Of a stretch of DNA of 9,179 nt, positions 1 through 7,255 are shown in pieces (the stretch's first letter is position 1; each line of letters starts with the position of its first letter). The notes beneath the pieces are model-generated. The model had not been told where the DNA came from, did not search any database, and saw only the letters and a list, made by a program, of their open reading frames with translations. The stretch covers positions 1 to 9,179 of the forward strand of contig PWOD01000030.1 of the NCBI GenBank assembly GCA_003557545.1. Direction: 5' to 3'. This DNA comes from a bacterium. Lineage in GTDB: Bacteria > T1Sed10-126. The position numbers and the translations under genes were made by a program.

Positions 1-625
1 AGGCTGGAATTACGTCATACCCCGGCCAGGAGGCATCAGAAATTATCTGCCAGCCATGTTTTTCCGCATCCTGTGTAAGCTGCTGGACCGCATCATCATA
101 GGTTCCCTCAATAATTTCCACCCGGGCTCCATAACCCTCAATCGCCTCGATGCGCGCCTGACTGGTCTTCTCATGTACATAAATTATCGACTGATAGCCC
201 AATTTATTAGCTGCCCAGGCCACACCCCGACCATGGTTGCCATCGGTTGCAGCAGCAAAAACTGTTTCTCCCAGATGACCCCCGACAGTTTCTGCAGTCA
301 ACTCATCAAACGGAACCTGCTGATTCTCCCGACCCATCTCCTGTTTCAGATAGCGATAGATGGAAAAAGCTCCACCCAGAGCTTTAAAAGAATTAAGATT
401 TAACCGTTGGGACTCATCTTTGACCCACAATCCTCCAATCCCCAGCATCTGAGACAGCTGATTTAAACTTTTTAACGGAGTTTGCCGGTAGCCTGGAATC
501 TGGCTGTGAAAAGCTCGCGCTTCCCGGGCAATATTTTTGGGGATAACCTTATTAATCGCTTCCAGGTTAACTTCCGACGGTTTCAAATCATTTTCAACCC
601 AGCGTATCGAATTAGTATTTTGCAT
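1..625 (-). CDS. dpaL: Diaminopropionate ammonia-lyase, N-terminal part (runs off window)
   Basis: PLP-dependent fold-type II lyase that converts 2,3-diaminopropionate to pyruvate and ammonia in the cytoplasm. The visible 208 residues start at the ATG at 625-623; the C-terminal part lies left of base 1, as the family is about 400 residues long. Family signatures seen: DES (70-72) leading to LNSFKALGG (77-85), in which K81 is the expected Schiff-base lysine; ATDGNHGRGVAWAA (127-140), whose GNHG holds the PLP phosphate and whose D128 matches a catalytic Asp of the family; and SDASWPGYD (196-204) with the second conserved Asp, D197. The start is supported by AAGGGGTGAT about 8 bases upstream and by a promoter at 662-690. 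It faces away from the gene-free gap, so it starts its own transcript. Threonine dehydratase-like enzymes are the main alternative, but the N-terminal layout and the LNSFKALGG/ATDGNHGRGVAW pair favour DpaL. Confidence 0.93.
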   Translation of the reverse strand, partial: MQNTNSIRWVENDLKPSEVNLEAINKVIPKNIAREARAFHSQIPGYRQTPLKSLNQLSQMLGIGGLWVKDESQRLNLNSFKALGGAFSIYRYLKQEMGRENQQVPFDELTAETVGGHLGETVFAAATDGNHGRGVAWAANKLGYQSIIYVHEKTSQARIEAIEGYGARVEIIEGTYDDAVQQLTQDAEKHGWQIISDASWPGYDVIPA

Positions 626-661
626 AACTAAAATCACCCCTTGCAAAGATATATTTCGACA

Positions 662-690
662 AGTATAGCAAACTCAAAAATAATTGCCAG
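662..690 (-). promoter_or_regulatory. Sigma-70-type promoter of dpaL
   Basis: On the minus strand CTGGCA (690-685) is followed after exactly 17 bases by TATACT (667-662), a 4/6 and a 5/6 match to the housekeeping consensus. Transcription would begin near 655, giving a leader of about 30 bases that contains the AAGGGGTGAT ribosome binding site. Found by eye only. Confidence 0.6.
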
Positions 691-906
691 CACCGACTTT
701 GTCCTGGTTGGAAAATCCAGCCCTCACTGGCTATTATGACAGCGACAGGTTTTTTGGTGGATTGGAACAGTTTTAGAAAGCGGAAAATTTAACTGAAAAG
801 AAAACTTAAGGGGGAATTGGCTGAACAGCATACTAATAACAGAACTCATTACTCAGCTATTGCCATTGTCTCAGACAGAAACCAACAATTTAAAAACCAG
901 CCTGTA
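691..906. other. Gene-free stretch between dpaL and the csp terminator
   Basis: About 370 bases (626-996) separate the dpaL start from the csp stop. Apart from the dpaL promoter and the csp 3' region, I see no convincing gene here. A TTG-started frame at about 820-973 has a purine-rich AAGGGGG before it but encodes an unrecognisable 50-residue peptide that runs through the csp terminator. A plus-strand TTGGAA (708-713), 18 bases, TATTAT (732-737) could be a weak promoter, but nothing convincing follows it. Confidence 0.5.
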
Positions 907-944
907 CAAAATAAAAGACTCCCACGCCATACAGCATGGGAGCC
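907..944 (-). terminator. Intrinsic terminator of csp
   Basis: Read on the minus strand, a stem CTCCCATGC / GCGTGGGAG (9 pairs, one G-U, extendable by two more) closes a 6-base loop and is followed by TTTTATTTT. The csp stop codon is about 50 bases upstream. A second, smaller perfect hairpin, ACTGGT-4-ACCAGT at 963-978, lies between stop codon and terminator and may protect the 3' end. The T-run is on the minus-strand side only, so this serves csp and not a plus-strand transcript. Confidence 0.88.
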
Positions 945-996
945 TCCTATTGTCTGTCTTATACTGGTATAAACCAGTTTTACAATTACAGACTAA

Positions 997-1197
997 TTAC
1001 AGGGGTTTGACCTGTACAGCTGAAAGACCTTTGTCAGTTTCTTCCAGCTCAAACTCAACTTCAGCACCCTCGTCGAGAGTTTTGAAGCCGTCCGTTTGGA
1101 TTTCGGAGTAATGCACGAAGACATCCTCTCCGATTTCCTGTTCAATGAAGCCAAAACCTTTGTCAGCATTGAACCACTTAACGGTACCGGTAGCCAT
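997..1197 (-). CDS. csp: Cold-shock protein (CspA family RNA chaperone)
   Basis: Small single-domain OB-fold protein that binds single-stranded RNA and DNA and melts secondary structure in mRNA, especially after temperature downshift. The 66 residues match the family's usual 65-70. KWFN (7-10), the RNP1 motif KGFGFI (13-18) and the RNP2 motif VFVHY (26-30) are all intact, including the aromatic residues that stack on bases. The protein is acidic, as usual for the family. The ATG at 1197-1195 follows AAAGGAGGT with 7 bases between, a near-perfect ribosome binding site. The gene is monocistronic: it has its own terminator at 907-944 and a leader upstream with competing inverted repeats that can mask the start codon, which points to post-transcriptional control. 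Which paralogue (A, B, C or D) cannot be told. Confidence 0.96.
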   Translation of the reverse strand: MATGTVKWFNADKGFGFIEQEIGEDVFVHYSEIQTDGFKTLDEGAEVEFELEETDKGLSAVQVKPL

Positions 1198-1265
1198 TAC
1201 GGTTACCTCCTTTACTAAAAAAAATGCTTCTTACTTCAGCAACCGTAATTACTCTACCAATTACG
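1196..1265 (-). promoter_or_regulatory. csp mRNA leader with mutually exclusive hairpins
   Basis: Three short related segments lie in the leader (minus-strand reading). Segment A is CGTAATT (1265-1259), segment B is AATTACGGTT (1250-1241) and segment C is AACCGTAAT (1204-1196), which covers the first two bases of the ATG. A pairs perfectly with the 5' part of B (7 pairs, 8-base loop). B also pairs perfectly with C (9 pairs), extendable through G-U, C-G, U-G into the last three bases of the GGAGGT ribosome binding site. The two pairings share the same B bases, so they exclude each other. A run of eight T (1224-1217) after a 4-pair TGCT/AGCA hairpin also sits in the leader. No strong promoter was identified upstream; TATAGT near 1310 is a weak candidate for the -10 box. 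Confidence 0.6.
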
Positions 1266-1344
1266 ACTTGCCTACTGCCAAGAAATTTACTGAACCTACT
1301 TACTATAACCTCTCTTTAACAAAATTAAAAGTAAAATCTTTTCT

Positions 1345-1380
1345 TAAATAAACTAACCCCAGCTTTGATTTCAAACCTGG
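1345..1380 (-). terminator. Probable terminator after the NERD helicase gene
   Basis: One base past the TAG stop, the minus strand reads CCAG-G-TTTG, loop, CAAA-G-CTGG (1380-1359), a near-perfect stem with one G/G mismatch. It is followed by GGTTAGTTTATTT, a broken T-run. It is weaker than the csp terminator, and some read-through into csp is possible. Confidence 0.5.
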
Positions 1381-1381
1381 A

Positions 1382-3103
1382 CTACCGCCCGGCCTCAATT
1401 ACACGATTTTCAACCAGGGGGTCCCGTGTAAAAATCCACAACAGATGCCGGGCTCGTGATGCTCCAGTATACCATACAAGATTCTGTTTTTCAGATAGTT
1501 CTGGAATGACCAGTAATACTACATCGGACTCCAGCCCCTTAAATCCCTGTATAGTGTTACACAACAGCTGCTGACGACCCGTAGAACCCTGTTTAACCAC
1601 ACGGTGTTCACAGAGCTTTTTTACCCCGGCCAGCGGACCTTTATTTTTTGATCGCCCGGTTAAAATAACCAGATTGTCAGGATCCAGTTTTTCTTCATAA
1701 ATCAGTTCATGCACAGCCCGCCGCAACTGATCCACCAGTTGTTTATCAGTTTCAGCCAGATCAACTCGCACCTGTTTGCCTGGCGGACCAAACTTTATCT
1801 CATCCTCAACCTCTCCAAGATTCAACGCTACACGAGCTATTTCACGGGTATTCCTCACATTACTCTGCAGCGGATATACTAACCTTTCTGATTCTTCAAT
1901 CCAACCGGTATCATCATGAAAAATTGTCTGGTGGGGGTCATAAAATAGATAGAACCAGCGATTTTCACTATCTTTAAAAAACTCTTCCAGAACAAGAATC
2001 CAATTATCAGCGAAATCCTGGCCTTCATCAATAATTATTGCATCATATCTTCGAGCAATCATTCCCACGGCATCAGCCATAAGTTCAGGAATTTCCTCAC
2101 GAAAAAATCTATCCCACTCTTCGCTGCGCGGATTATCATATTTCTGATTGGGAAACTTAAATTTAATCCCTGCTTCATTTAATATTTCAAGTCCAAAAGA
2201 ATGAAACCTCGAAACCTCAAAAATCCCCTCGTCATAATGCTGTTTAACATGTTCACTGAGGTTTTTGTTATAACAGAGCCAGAGAACCCGCTTACCCTCC
2301 AGCGCCAGCCGGCGAGCTTTTTCCAAAGATAACAAGGTTTTTCCCGAACCGGCCGGACCACTGATGAATGCTTCACGCTGGTTACTTAAAACCTGTAATA
2401 TTCGTTTCTGTTCCTCAGTAGCCCGCAGCAGCTTCTTCTGACTTTTAGTTATATAGTTTCCCAGCCCCTCTATTATCTGAAACTCACGGCGTAAAAACAC
2501 CTCGGTCAACCGCTCCCAGGTAGTTCGATCCAATGGTCCTGTAAAACTCACCTGCTGATCCCAAAAATCAAATAGTTTTTCAAGGCTTTCCTGAATATGA
2601 GCTTTATCATCGTCAAACAGCAGCCGTTCGTAGGGGAGGTTCATATCGGGTAATGACCGGCCCTGCTGTGAGTTCATGTCGGCAAAAAATATTGCCCAAC
2701 CAACCACACCGGAGAATTTTCCCTGGCCTTCAATTCGGGGGTTTTCCTTCAATCTCTCAAGCAAATTATACATCCCGGCTTCAGCCTGAACCGCCGGGCT
2801 TTTATCCAACTCATGCCGGCCGCTATCATTTACTGTATACCAGGTATTGGTTTTTACATCATAACCAATTCCGCCCCCCTTAACCTCAACTATCAGCAAA
2901 CCCTTTTCTGGATGACAAACAAGAAAATCTATCTCACCCCGCAACTGATCACGTTTCGATTGCCCGGGAGCTCTAAACCAGTCTTCTGAATGAAAAATCG
3001 CATATTCATCAGGTAGCTCCTTTTCAAGCAGCTCAAACACTACCCGTTCCGCCGAACTATTATGAAAATCAGTATATTCTTTCGAAGGATACATACGGGC
3101 CAT
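1382..3103 (-). CDS. NERD-domain nuclease / superfamily 1 helicase fusion
   Basis: Predicted cytoplasmic DNA-processing enzyme joining an N-terminal nuclease-related (NERD) domain to a UvrD/Rep-like helicase. Numbering is from the farthest upstream start (GTG, 3145). NERD: AER at 32-34, GEID at 70-73 and EVK at 87-89, the restriction-endonuclease-like acid/Lys set. Helicase: Walker A GPAGSGKT (263-270), Walker B DEGQD (373-377), YDPHQ motif III (402-406), SNVRN motif IV (428-432), NTIQGFKGLE motif V (530-539) and GASRAR motif VI (561-566). All motifs needed for activity appear intact. I prefer the ATG at 3103 (573 residues) because the protein then begins MARMYPS, like many NERD helicases I recall. 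The GTG at 3145 has no ribosome binding site and is directly preceded by a stop; the ATG has only a weak GGAAAG. It lies downstream of the lipoprotein gene, apparently in the same transcript. The biological role of such fusions is mostly unknown; DNA repair or phage defence are both possible. Confidence 0.9.
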   Translation of the reverse strand: MARMYPSKEYTDFHNSSAERVVFELLEKELPDEYAIFHSEDWFRAPGQSKRDQLRGEIDFLVCHPEKGLLIVEVKGGGIGYDVKTNTWYTVNDSGRHELDKSPAVQAEAGMYNLLERLKENPRIEGQGKFSGVVGWAIFFADMNSQQGRSLPDMNLPYERLLFDDDKAHIQESLEKLFDFWDQQVSFTGPLDRTTWERLTEVFLRREFQIIEGLGNYITKSQKKLLRATEEQKRILQVLSNQREAFISGPAGSGKTLLSLEKARRLALEGKRVLWLCYNKNLSEHVKQHYDEGIFEVSRFHSFGLEILNEAGIKFKFPNQKYDNPRSEEWDRFFREEIPELMADAVGMIARRYDAIIIDEGQDFADNWILVLEEFFKDSENRWFYLFYDPHQTIFHDDTGWIEESERLVYPLQSNVRNTREIARVALNLGEVEDEIKFGPPGKQVRVDLAETDKQLVDQLRRAVHELIYEEKLDPDNLVILTGRSKNKGPLAGVKKLCEHRVVKQGSTGRQQLLCNTIQGFKGLESDVVLLVIPELSEKQNLVWYTGASRARHLLWIFTRDPLVENRVIEAGR

Positions 3104-3162
3104 AAAGCTTTCCACTTCCTCGCCATTTTTACTATTGATCTCCACTTAAGCTGCGCTTAACT

Positions 3163-3303
3163 CTACCGGTGACGCAACTGCTGACGAGCATTCTCCCGTT
3201 GACGTAATGTCTCATCCCGATCAATCTCACGTGACTGTGGTTGGGCACAGCCGAGAACAGTCACCAGAAAAACCATAAGCAATAACCAGCTGAAGTTTTT
3301 CAT
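3163..3303 (-). CDS. Small predicted lipoprotein (46 residues)
   Basis: Unrecognised short protein. It starts with MKNFSW, a hydrophobic stretch (residues 7-18) and the lipobox-like V-L-G-C with Cys19 as the predicted lipidated residue. A charged, Arg/Gln-rich tail of 27 residues follows with no recognisable domain. Mature size would be only 28 residues, anchored on the outer face of the cytoplasmic membrane (or in the outer membrane if the host is diderm). The frame is open further upstream to 3375, but the ATG at 3303 is chosen because GGGAGG lies 7 bases before it and because the signal peptide starts there. It ends with TAG 59 bases before the helicase ATG, so the two are probably cotranscribed, though a functional link is not evident. 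Confidence 0.72.
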   Translation of the reverse strand: MKNFSWLLLMVFLVTVLGCAQPQSREIDRDETLRQRENARQQLRHR

Positions 3304-3392
3304 TTTCACGCCTCCCTGAAATAAAACTTCCGTTTCCAAATAATCTTTTTTCACCTTTGGCCGGCAACAAACCATCTGCTGCTGCCAACTCG

Positions 3393-3420
3393 ATTATAAA
3401 TTTAACCTGATTTTTTTCAA
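3393..3420 (-). promoter_or_regulatory. Sigma-70-type promoter of lipoprotein-helicase unit
   Basis: Minus strand TTGAAA (3420-3415), 16 bases, then a perfect TATAAT (3398-3393). The start would fall near 3386, leaving a leader of about 80 bases before the lipoprotein ATG. It lies between the dinG stop and the lipoprotein gene, so it starts a new transcript; I saw no convincing terminator after dinG, so read-through may add to it. Two similar blocks (CTACCTATCC and CTACCCCTATCC, plus strand, about 3436-3478) lie upstream, meaning unknown. Confidence 0.7.
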
Positions 3421-3494
3421 TACTCAGAAAAAAATCTACCTATCCACTGTTCGACACTTAGATTTCTACCCCTATCCTTTTGCTGGTAACAAAA

Positions 3495-5678
3495 TTAAAA
3501 ATCATCATGCACAATCTCACATTCTGGCAGCGCTTTCAAAAACTTCTGACCGTACCCTTTTCTCAGTATCCGGCTATCAAGAATCGTTACCTCACCCTGA
3601 TCGCTCCGGGTTCTTATCAACCGGCCAAACCCCTGTTTTAAATTCAATACAGCCTCCGGTAAAAAATAGCTGCTAAAGGGATTTTTACCCTGTTTTTTAT
3701 ACTGTTCGGCTGTGGCCTCGACCAGAGGATCCTTGGGATTAGGGAAGGGTAACCGGGTTATTATTACCCGTTTCAAACTTTCTCCCCTGACATCTATCCC
3801 TTCCCAGAAGGAGGCTGTACCAAATAATATGGCCGGCTGCCGGCGCTTGAATCGTTCCAGCATCTGATCGCGCGAAAATCTTCCCCCCTGAATCAAAACC
3901 TCAACTTTCTGCTCCTTGAGTTGACCACGCAATGTTTCCACTACCCGATTGAGGTCCTTATAATTGGTAAACAAAACAATTGTTCGACCCGGCTGTTTTT
4001 CCACATAATGTTTTTCAAAATACTGTCGCAACCAACTGATTAACTCAGTCAGATACTGCCGTTTATTAACGTTAGGTGGTGTGATTCCCAAAACCAATCG
4101 TAACTTTACCTGCTCCTTGTAGTTGAACGGATGGCCCAGCTGCAAAGTTTGCGCTCCCCGCAGCCCCAGCCGCTGCATTTCATAGGCAAACGGCATCTCC
4201 CCCGGAGTGGTTAGAGTAGCCGAGGTCAAGATCGCCGAATAGAGCGGCTCAAATAAAATCTGGTAAAGTTCCTTATCTACAGCCACCGGGGATGAACTTA
4301 ACTCAACATTATCCCGATAAGAAGAGGGTTCAATCCAGTAAACCTGATCTTCAAAGCCCTGTGATAAAAACATCTCTAACCCCTCATCCAGCTCCCTTAT
4401 TCGCTCAATAATCATTTTCAGCTCTTGCTGCTGATACTCATCGAACTCTGCTCTATCTAATAGTTTTTTGAGTTCATTTGACAAACGTTTCAGACCTGGC
4501 GACAGACTATTTTTCACAATCTCCAGTTCCCTGACCCGCAGCGAGTAACCGTCAGTTGATCTTCCTCTTACAAACTTTCTTATCTCAGCAAAAAATTCGC
4601 TTGCCTGACTCTTCAACCTGATAACTGTTTCGGCCAGATCCTCGGCTCCCCAATATTTCAACAAACCGCCGGTTTTTTTCTTATTCCACAGATCATTACA
4701 GAGGTAAATAAACTGTAAATAACTCAGTTTTAAACCCAGAGAATTTTTGGCAACCCTTTCTAAATGATGTGCTTCATCACAAATAACCGCCCCATATTCC
4801 GGCAGAACCCCAACCTCAGAATTATTTCTTAACACCAGGTCAGATAACAATAAATGATGATTAACAAGGATTATTTCAGAGTCATAAAGCATCTGGCGGG
4901 CATCAGCATAAAAACATCTTTTTTTACTTTTTAAACAGTTACATAAGCCACGCTGAGCATTAACTTTTTCCCAGACCTCAGGACTTATCTTCCGGTCCAG
5001 CTCACTACGGGTACCAAGTTTCGTCGTCCTCGCCCAGTTTTCCAGGTACTGCAGCTGCTGATTAGCTCGATCATCGGAAAACAGCAGCTGTTGTTGGCCA
5101 CAAGCGATTTTTAACCGTTCCGGGCAAAGATAGTTGTTCCGACCCTTAAAAATCGTATAACCGATCTCCCCATCGACTACCTGAGCCGCCCTCGGTAGAT
5201 CACTGCGATACAACTGATCCTGAAGGTTTATTGTATTTGTGCTGATTACAACCGGTGCCTCGACCTCACGTGCAAACTCAATCGCCGGAATCAGGTAAGC
5301 CAGTGATTTTCCCGTTCCAGTCCCCGCCTCCACCATCAGATGATGACCTTGTTTCAGGGCAGAGCTAACCGCTGAAGCCATCTTTTCCTGGTGGCTCCTA
5401 TACATAAAACCCTTTAAATGGGTTTTTAATTTACCACCATCACCGTAGATTTTTTTGGCATCAAAACTGTAGTTTGATATATCCAGTTTATCTTTCTCTA
5501 ACAAACCAATCTCTCCCGTCTCATCTATCCCCCGACCAATCCAGCTAATTTTTTCTGCTACAAACCGATCAAACAAAATTTTACTCTGGCCAGATACAAT
5601 CCGACTCAGACTACTGGCTGATAGAGCACGAGAAGATGACAACTGAAAACTTTTAATGTCACCCCTGTAGACAGCCAT
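3495..5678 (-). CDS. dinG: DinG/XPD-family iron-sulfur ATP-dependent DNA helicase
   Basis: 5'-3' superfamily 2 helicase of the DinG/YoaA/XPD group, which unwinds replication- or repair-associated DNA structures. The 727 residues show Walker A EAGTGTGKS (117-125), four Cys spaced as in the 4Fe-4S domain (C185, C246, C248, C255), Walker B DEAH (301-304), motif III SAT (486-488), motif V TASFWEGIDV (621-630) and motif VI QGFGRLIR (682-689). All catalytic and cluster residues seem present. The first 90 residues before RSHQEKM are not recognised and contain no DnaQ-type exonuclease motif, so this is the exonuclease-less type, nearer to YoaA than to the longer Bacillus DinG. The ATG at 5678 is the only ATG before residue 92 and an in-frame stop lies 15 bases upstream, but the ribosome binding site is poor (GATGGA touching the ATG), suggesting weak translation. 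Divergent from the MATE gene. Whether it belongs to dinG or yoaA proper is uncertain. Confidence 0.92.
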   Translation of the reverse strand: MAVYRGDIKSFQLSSSRALSASSLSRIVSGQSKILFDRFVAEKISWIGRGIDETGEIGLLEKDKLDISNYSFDAKKIYGDGGKLKTHLKGFMYRSHQEKMASAVSSALKQGHHLMVEAGTGTGKSLAYLIPAIEFAREVEAPVVISTNTINLQDQLYRSDLPRAAQVVDGEIGYTIFKGRNNYLCPERLKIACGQQQLLFSDDRANQQLQYLENWARTTKLGTRSELDRKISPEVWEKVNAQRGLCNCLKSKKRCFYADARQMLYDSEIILVNHHLLLSDLVLRNNSEVGVLPEYGAVICDEAHHLERVAKNSLGLKLSYLQFIYLCNDLWNKKKTGGLLKYWGAEDLAETVIRLKSQASEFFAEIRKFVRGRSTDGYSLRVRELEIVKNSLSPGLKRLSNELKKLLDRAEFDEYQQQELKMIIERIRELDEGLEMFLSQGFEDQVYWIEPSSYRDNVELSSSPVAVDKELYQILFEPLYSAILTSATLTTPGEMPFAYEMQRLGLRGAQTLQLGHPFNYKEQVKLRLVLGITPPNVNKRQYLTELISWLRQYFEKHYVEKQPGRTIVLFTNYKDLNRVVETLRGQLKEQKVEVLIQGGRFSRDQMLERFKRRQPAILFGTASFWEGIDVRGESLKRVIITRLPFPNPKDPLVEATAEQYKKQGKNPFSSYFLPEAVLNLKQGFGRLIRTRSDQGEVTILDSRILRKGYGQKFLKALPECEIVHDDF

Positions 5679-5784
5679 TCCATCTACTGTCTAACAGTTA
5701 ACTTCACCCGGATCAAGCTTCTGCAAAGCTGCCTGTCCGGACAATTTCCATCTTTTATCCTCTATCAATTGCACCAGTAGACAG
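5667..5784. repeat. Three TAGACAG repeats in the divergent dinG/MATE control region
   Basis: TAGACAG occurs at 5668-5674 (plus), inverted as CTGTCTA at 5687-5693, and again at 5778-5784 (plus). The first two form a perfect inverted repeat with 12 bases between and straddle the dinG start codon. The third lies directly upstream of the MATE -10 box; its 8-base form GTAGACAG matches the first copy exactly, 110 bases away. A 10-base palindrome TGTCCGGACA lies between, near 5735. The arrangement fits a regulator operator with DNA looping, but the repeats are short and could be chance. Confidence 0.4.
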
Positions 5785-5796
5785 TTATAATATATG
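5769..5796 (+). promoter_or_regulatory. Probable promoter of the MATE gene
   Basis: A perfect TATAAT lies at 5786-5791 with a poor -35 (TATCAA, 5763-5768, 17 bases away). Alternatively TTGCAC (5769-5774) and TATATG (5791-5796) stand 16 bases apart. Either way transcription would start near 5798-5803, about 50 bases before the ATG at 5851. One TAGACAG repeat lies between the boxes. Confidence 0.55.
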
Positions 5797-5850
5797 CTTA
5801 TTTTTACTTTTTCAAACCTGTTACTCGAACAATCCACAGGAGTCCCAACA

Positions 5851-7227
5851 ATGGATGGTCAGTTTACCGAAGAAACTGCTGCTTTAACCTACGGTCCGGT
5901 CATTCCGATGATCGTTAAACTTACCCTCCCCATGATCTTCGGCACCCTCAGCCTGGTAGTATTCCAGCTGGCCGACACCTTTTTTATCGGTCAACTGGGA
6001 ACAGATGAGCTGGCCGCGATCAGCTATAGCTATCCGGTCATCCTGTTCATCAACAGCATTGCCCTGGGCATCGGTCTTGGGGCCGCCACTGTTATCTCCC
6101 GAGCAATCGGTGAAGGCGATCAGAATAAGGTCCGCATCTTCACCACCCACAGTCTGCTACTGGCCCTTTTTATCGTCTCAATCTTTGTTCTGATCGGTCT
6201 ACTAACAATCGATCCTCTCTTCAGACTACTCGGTGCTTCCGGCGAAATTCTTCAATTCATCCACGAATATATGAATATCTGGTATCTTGGAATGATCTTT
6301 GTCGTCGTTCCTATGATTGGCAACAACGCCATCAGAGCCACCGGCGACACCCTTACCCCGGGACTGATAATGGGGCTGGCCGCCCTGACCAATATAATTC
6401 TTGATCCCCTGCTTATCTTTGGCCCTGGCCCCTTCCCTGAACTGGGACTTACCGGCGCGGCACTGGCCACTGTAATCGGTCGTTCCATCACCTTTCTTTT
6501 TGCGCTCTATGTGCTGGCCATCCGGGAAAAAATGATTCCCTGTTCAGCCTCCACAGTCAAACAACTTCTCCACTCCTGGGCAGCCATACTACATATCGGT
6601 ATCCCGACAGCCATAGCCAAGATGATTCTTCCTTTGGGAACAGGTGTCCTAACCCGCTTGCTTTCCTACCATGGAGCCGCCGCTGTGGCCGCCTATGGAG
6701 TTGCTACAAGAATAGAATTTTTAGGTATGACAGTAATTATCGCAGTGGCTTCAGTTACCGCACCCTTTGTCGGCCAGAATCGAGGTGCGGAGCTTTTCCA
6801 GAGAATTCGTCGGGGGTTAACCGGAGCCAAACTATTTGCCCTGGGCTGGAGCGGGATATTCGGGCTGATCGTCTTTATTGCCGCTCGACCGATCGCTCTA
6901 TTTTTTAACGATGATCCGCTTTATCTGTCAACCCTGGTTAGCTATCTGAGAATTGTCCCTCTGGCATACGGATTCCACGGAATTATGTTGATCAGCTCCA
7001 ACGCCCTGAATGTTCTTAAAAAACCTTTTATAGCGGCGGGTCTTTCACTCCAGGAAATCTTTCTTGTCTGTGTTCCGCTGGCCTACATCCTATCCTTCTT
7101 TGCTGGCCCCACGGGAATTTTTTCGGCCATAGCTATCGCCTTTATAACTGCCGGTCTAACCGGACATTTGCTTCTCAAAATAGTTGTTAACCGGGAGGAA
7201 CTGACCGTAACAAATAGCTACAGCTGA
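5851..7227 (+). CDS. MATE-family multidrug/cation efflux transporter
   Basis: Integral membrane antiporter that exports cationic drugs, dyes or metabolites in exchange for Na+ or H+. The 458 residues hold about 12 hydrophobic segments in two similar halves, the normal size for the family. Signatures: PMIFGTLS in helix 1, LADTFFIGQLG (40-50), RATGDT (162-167) with NIILDPLLIFG (181-191), and in the second half TRIEFLG (286-292) and VGQNRGA (307-313). The ATG at 5851 has AGGAG 8 bases upstream. An in-frame ATG at 5794 would add 19 residues but lies inside the promoter, has no ribosome binding site and adds a sequence foreign to the family, so I reject it. It ends in tandem stops TGA TAA and converges on the pilin gene with only 28 bases between and no visible terminator. 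The ligand cannot be predicted; the branch looks closer to NorM/DinF-like bacterial MATEs. Confidence 0.94.
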   Translation: MDGQFTEETAALTYGPVIPMIVKLTLPMIFGTLSLVVFQLADTFFIGQLGTDELAAISYSYPVILFINSIALGIGLGAATVISRAIGEGDQNKVRIFTTHSLLLALFIVSIFVLIGLLTIDPLFRLLGASGEILQFIHEYMNIWYLGMIFVVVPMIGNNAIRATGDTLTPGLIMGLAALTNIILDPLLIFGPGPFPELGLTGAALATVIGRSITFLFALYVLAIREKMIPCSASTVKQLLHSWAAILHIGIPTAIAKMILPLGTGVLTRLLSYHGAAAVAAYGVATRIEFLGMTVIIAVASVTAPFVGQNRGAELFQRIRRGLTGAKLFALGWSGIFGLIVFIAARPIALFFNDDPLYLSTLVSYLRIVPLAYGFHGIMLISSNALNVLKKPFIAAGLSLQEIFLVCVPLAYILSFFAGPTGIFSAIAIAFITAGLTGHLLLKIVVNREELTVTNSYS

Positions 7228-7255
7228 TAACCTTACTTTATTCTCGCCTCTCTAA

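Noticed and set aside
56-403. Plus-strand open frame of 115 codons
   Set aside because: Antisense shadow of dpaL, whose catalytic motifs are clear on the minus strand.
708-737. Plus-strand promoter TTGGAA-18-TATTAT, perhaps for a small RNA
   Set aside because: No gene, no plus-strand terminator and no conserved structure follow it.
820-973. TTG-started plus-strand reading frame with AAGGGGG upstream
   Set aside because: Composition is unlike a protein and it crosses the csp terminator hairpin.
1145-1351. Plus-strand open frame over the csp leader
   Set aside because: Covers csp start and leader in antisense; low-complexity product and no ribosome binding site.
3104-3145. GTG start for the NERD helicase
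   Set aside because: No ribosome binding site and a stop codon directly before it; the ATG at 3103 gives the N-terminus I recall for the family. It remains possible.
3421-3494. Possible terminator after dinG before a T-run
   Set aside because: Only a weak 5-pair ATCTA/TAGAT match with a long loop precedes TTTTTTT; not enough to call a terminator.
5794-5850. Upstream in-frame ATG for the MATE gene
   Set aside because: It overlaps the promoter -10 area, has no ribosome binding site and adds residues that do not resemble a MATE N-terminus; the ATG at 5851 has AGGAG at good distance.
7228-7255. Bidirectional terminator between the converging MATE and pilin genes
   Set aside because: The 28 bases contain no stem of useful length.
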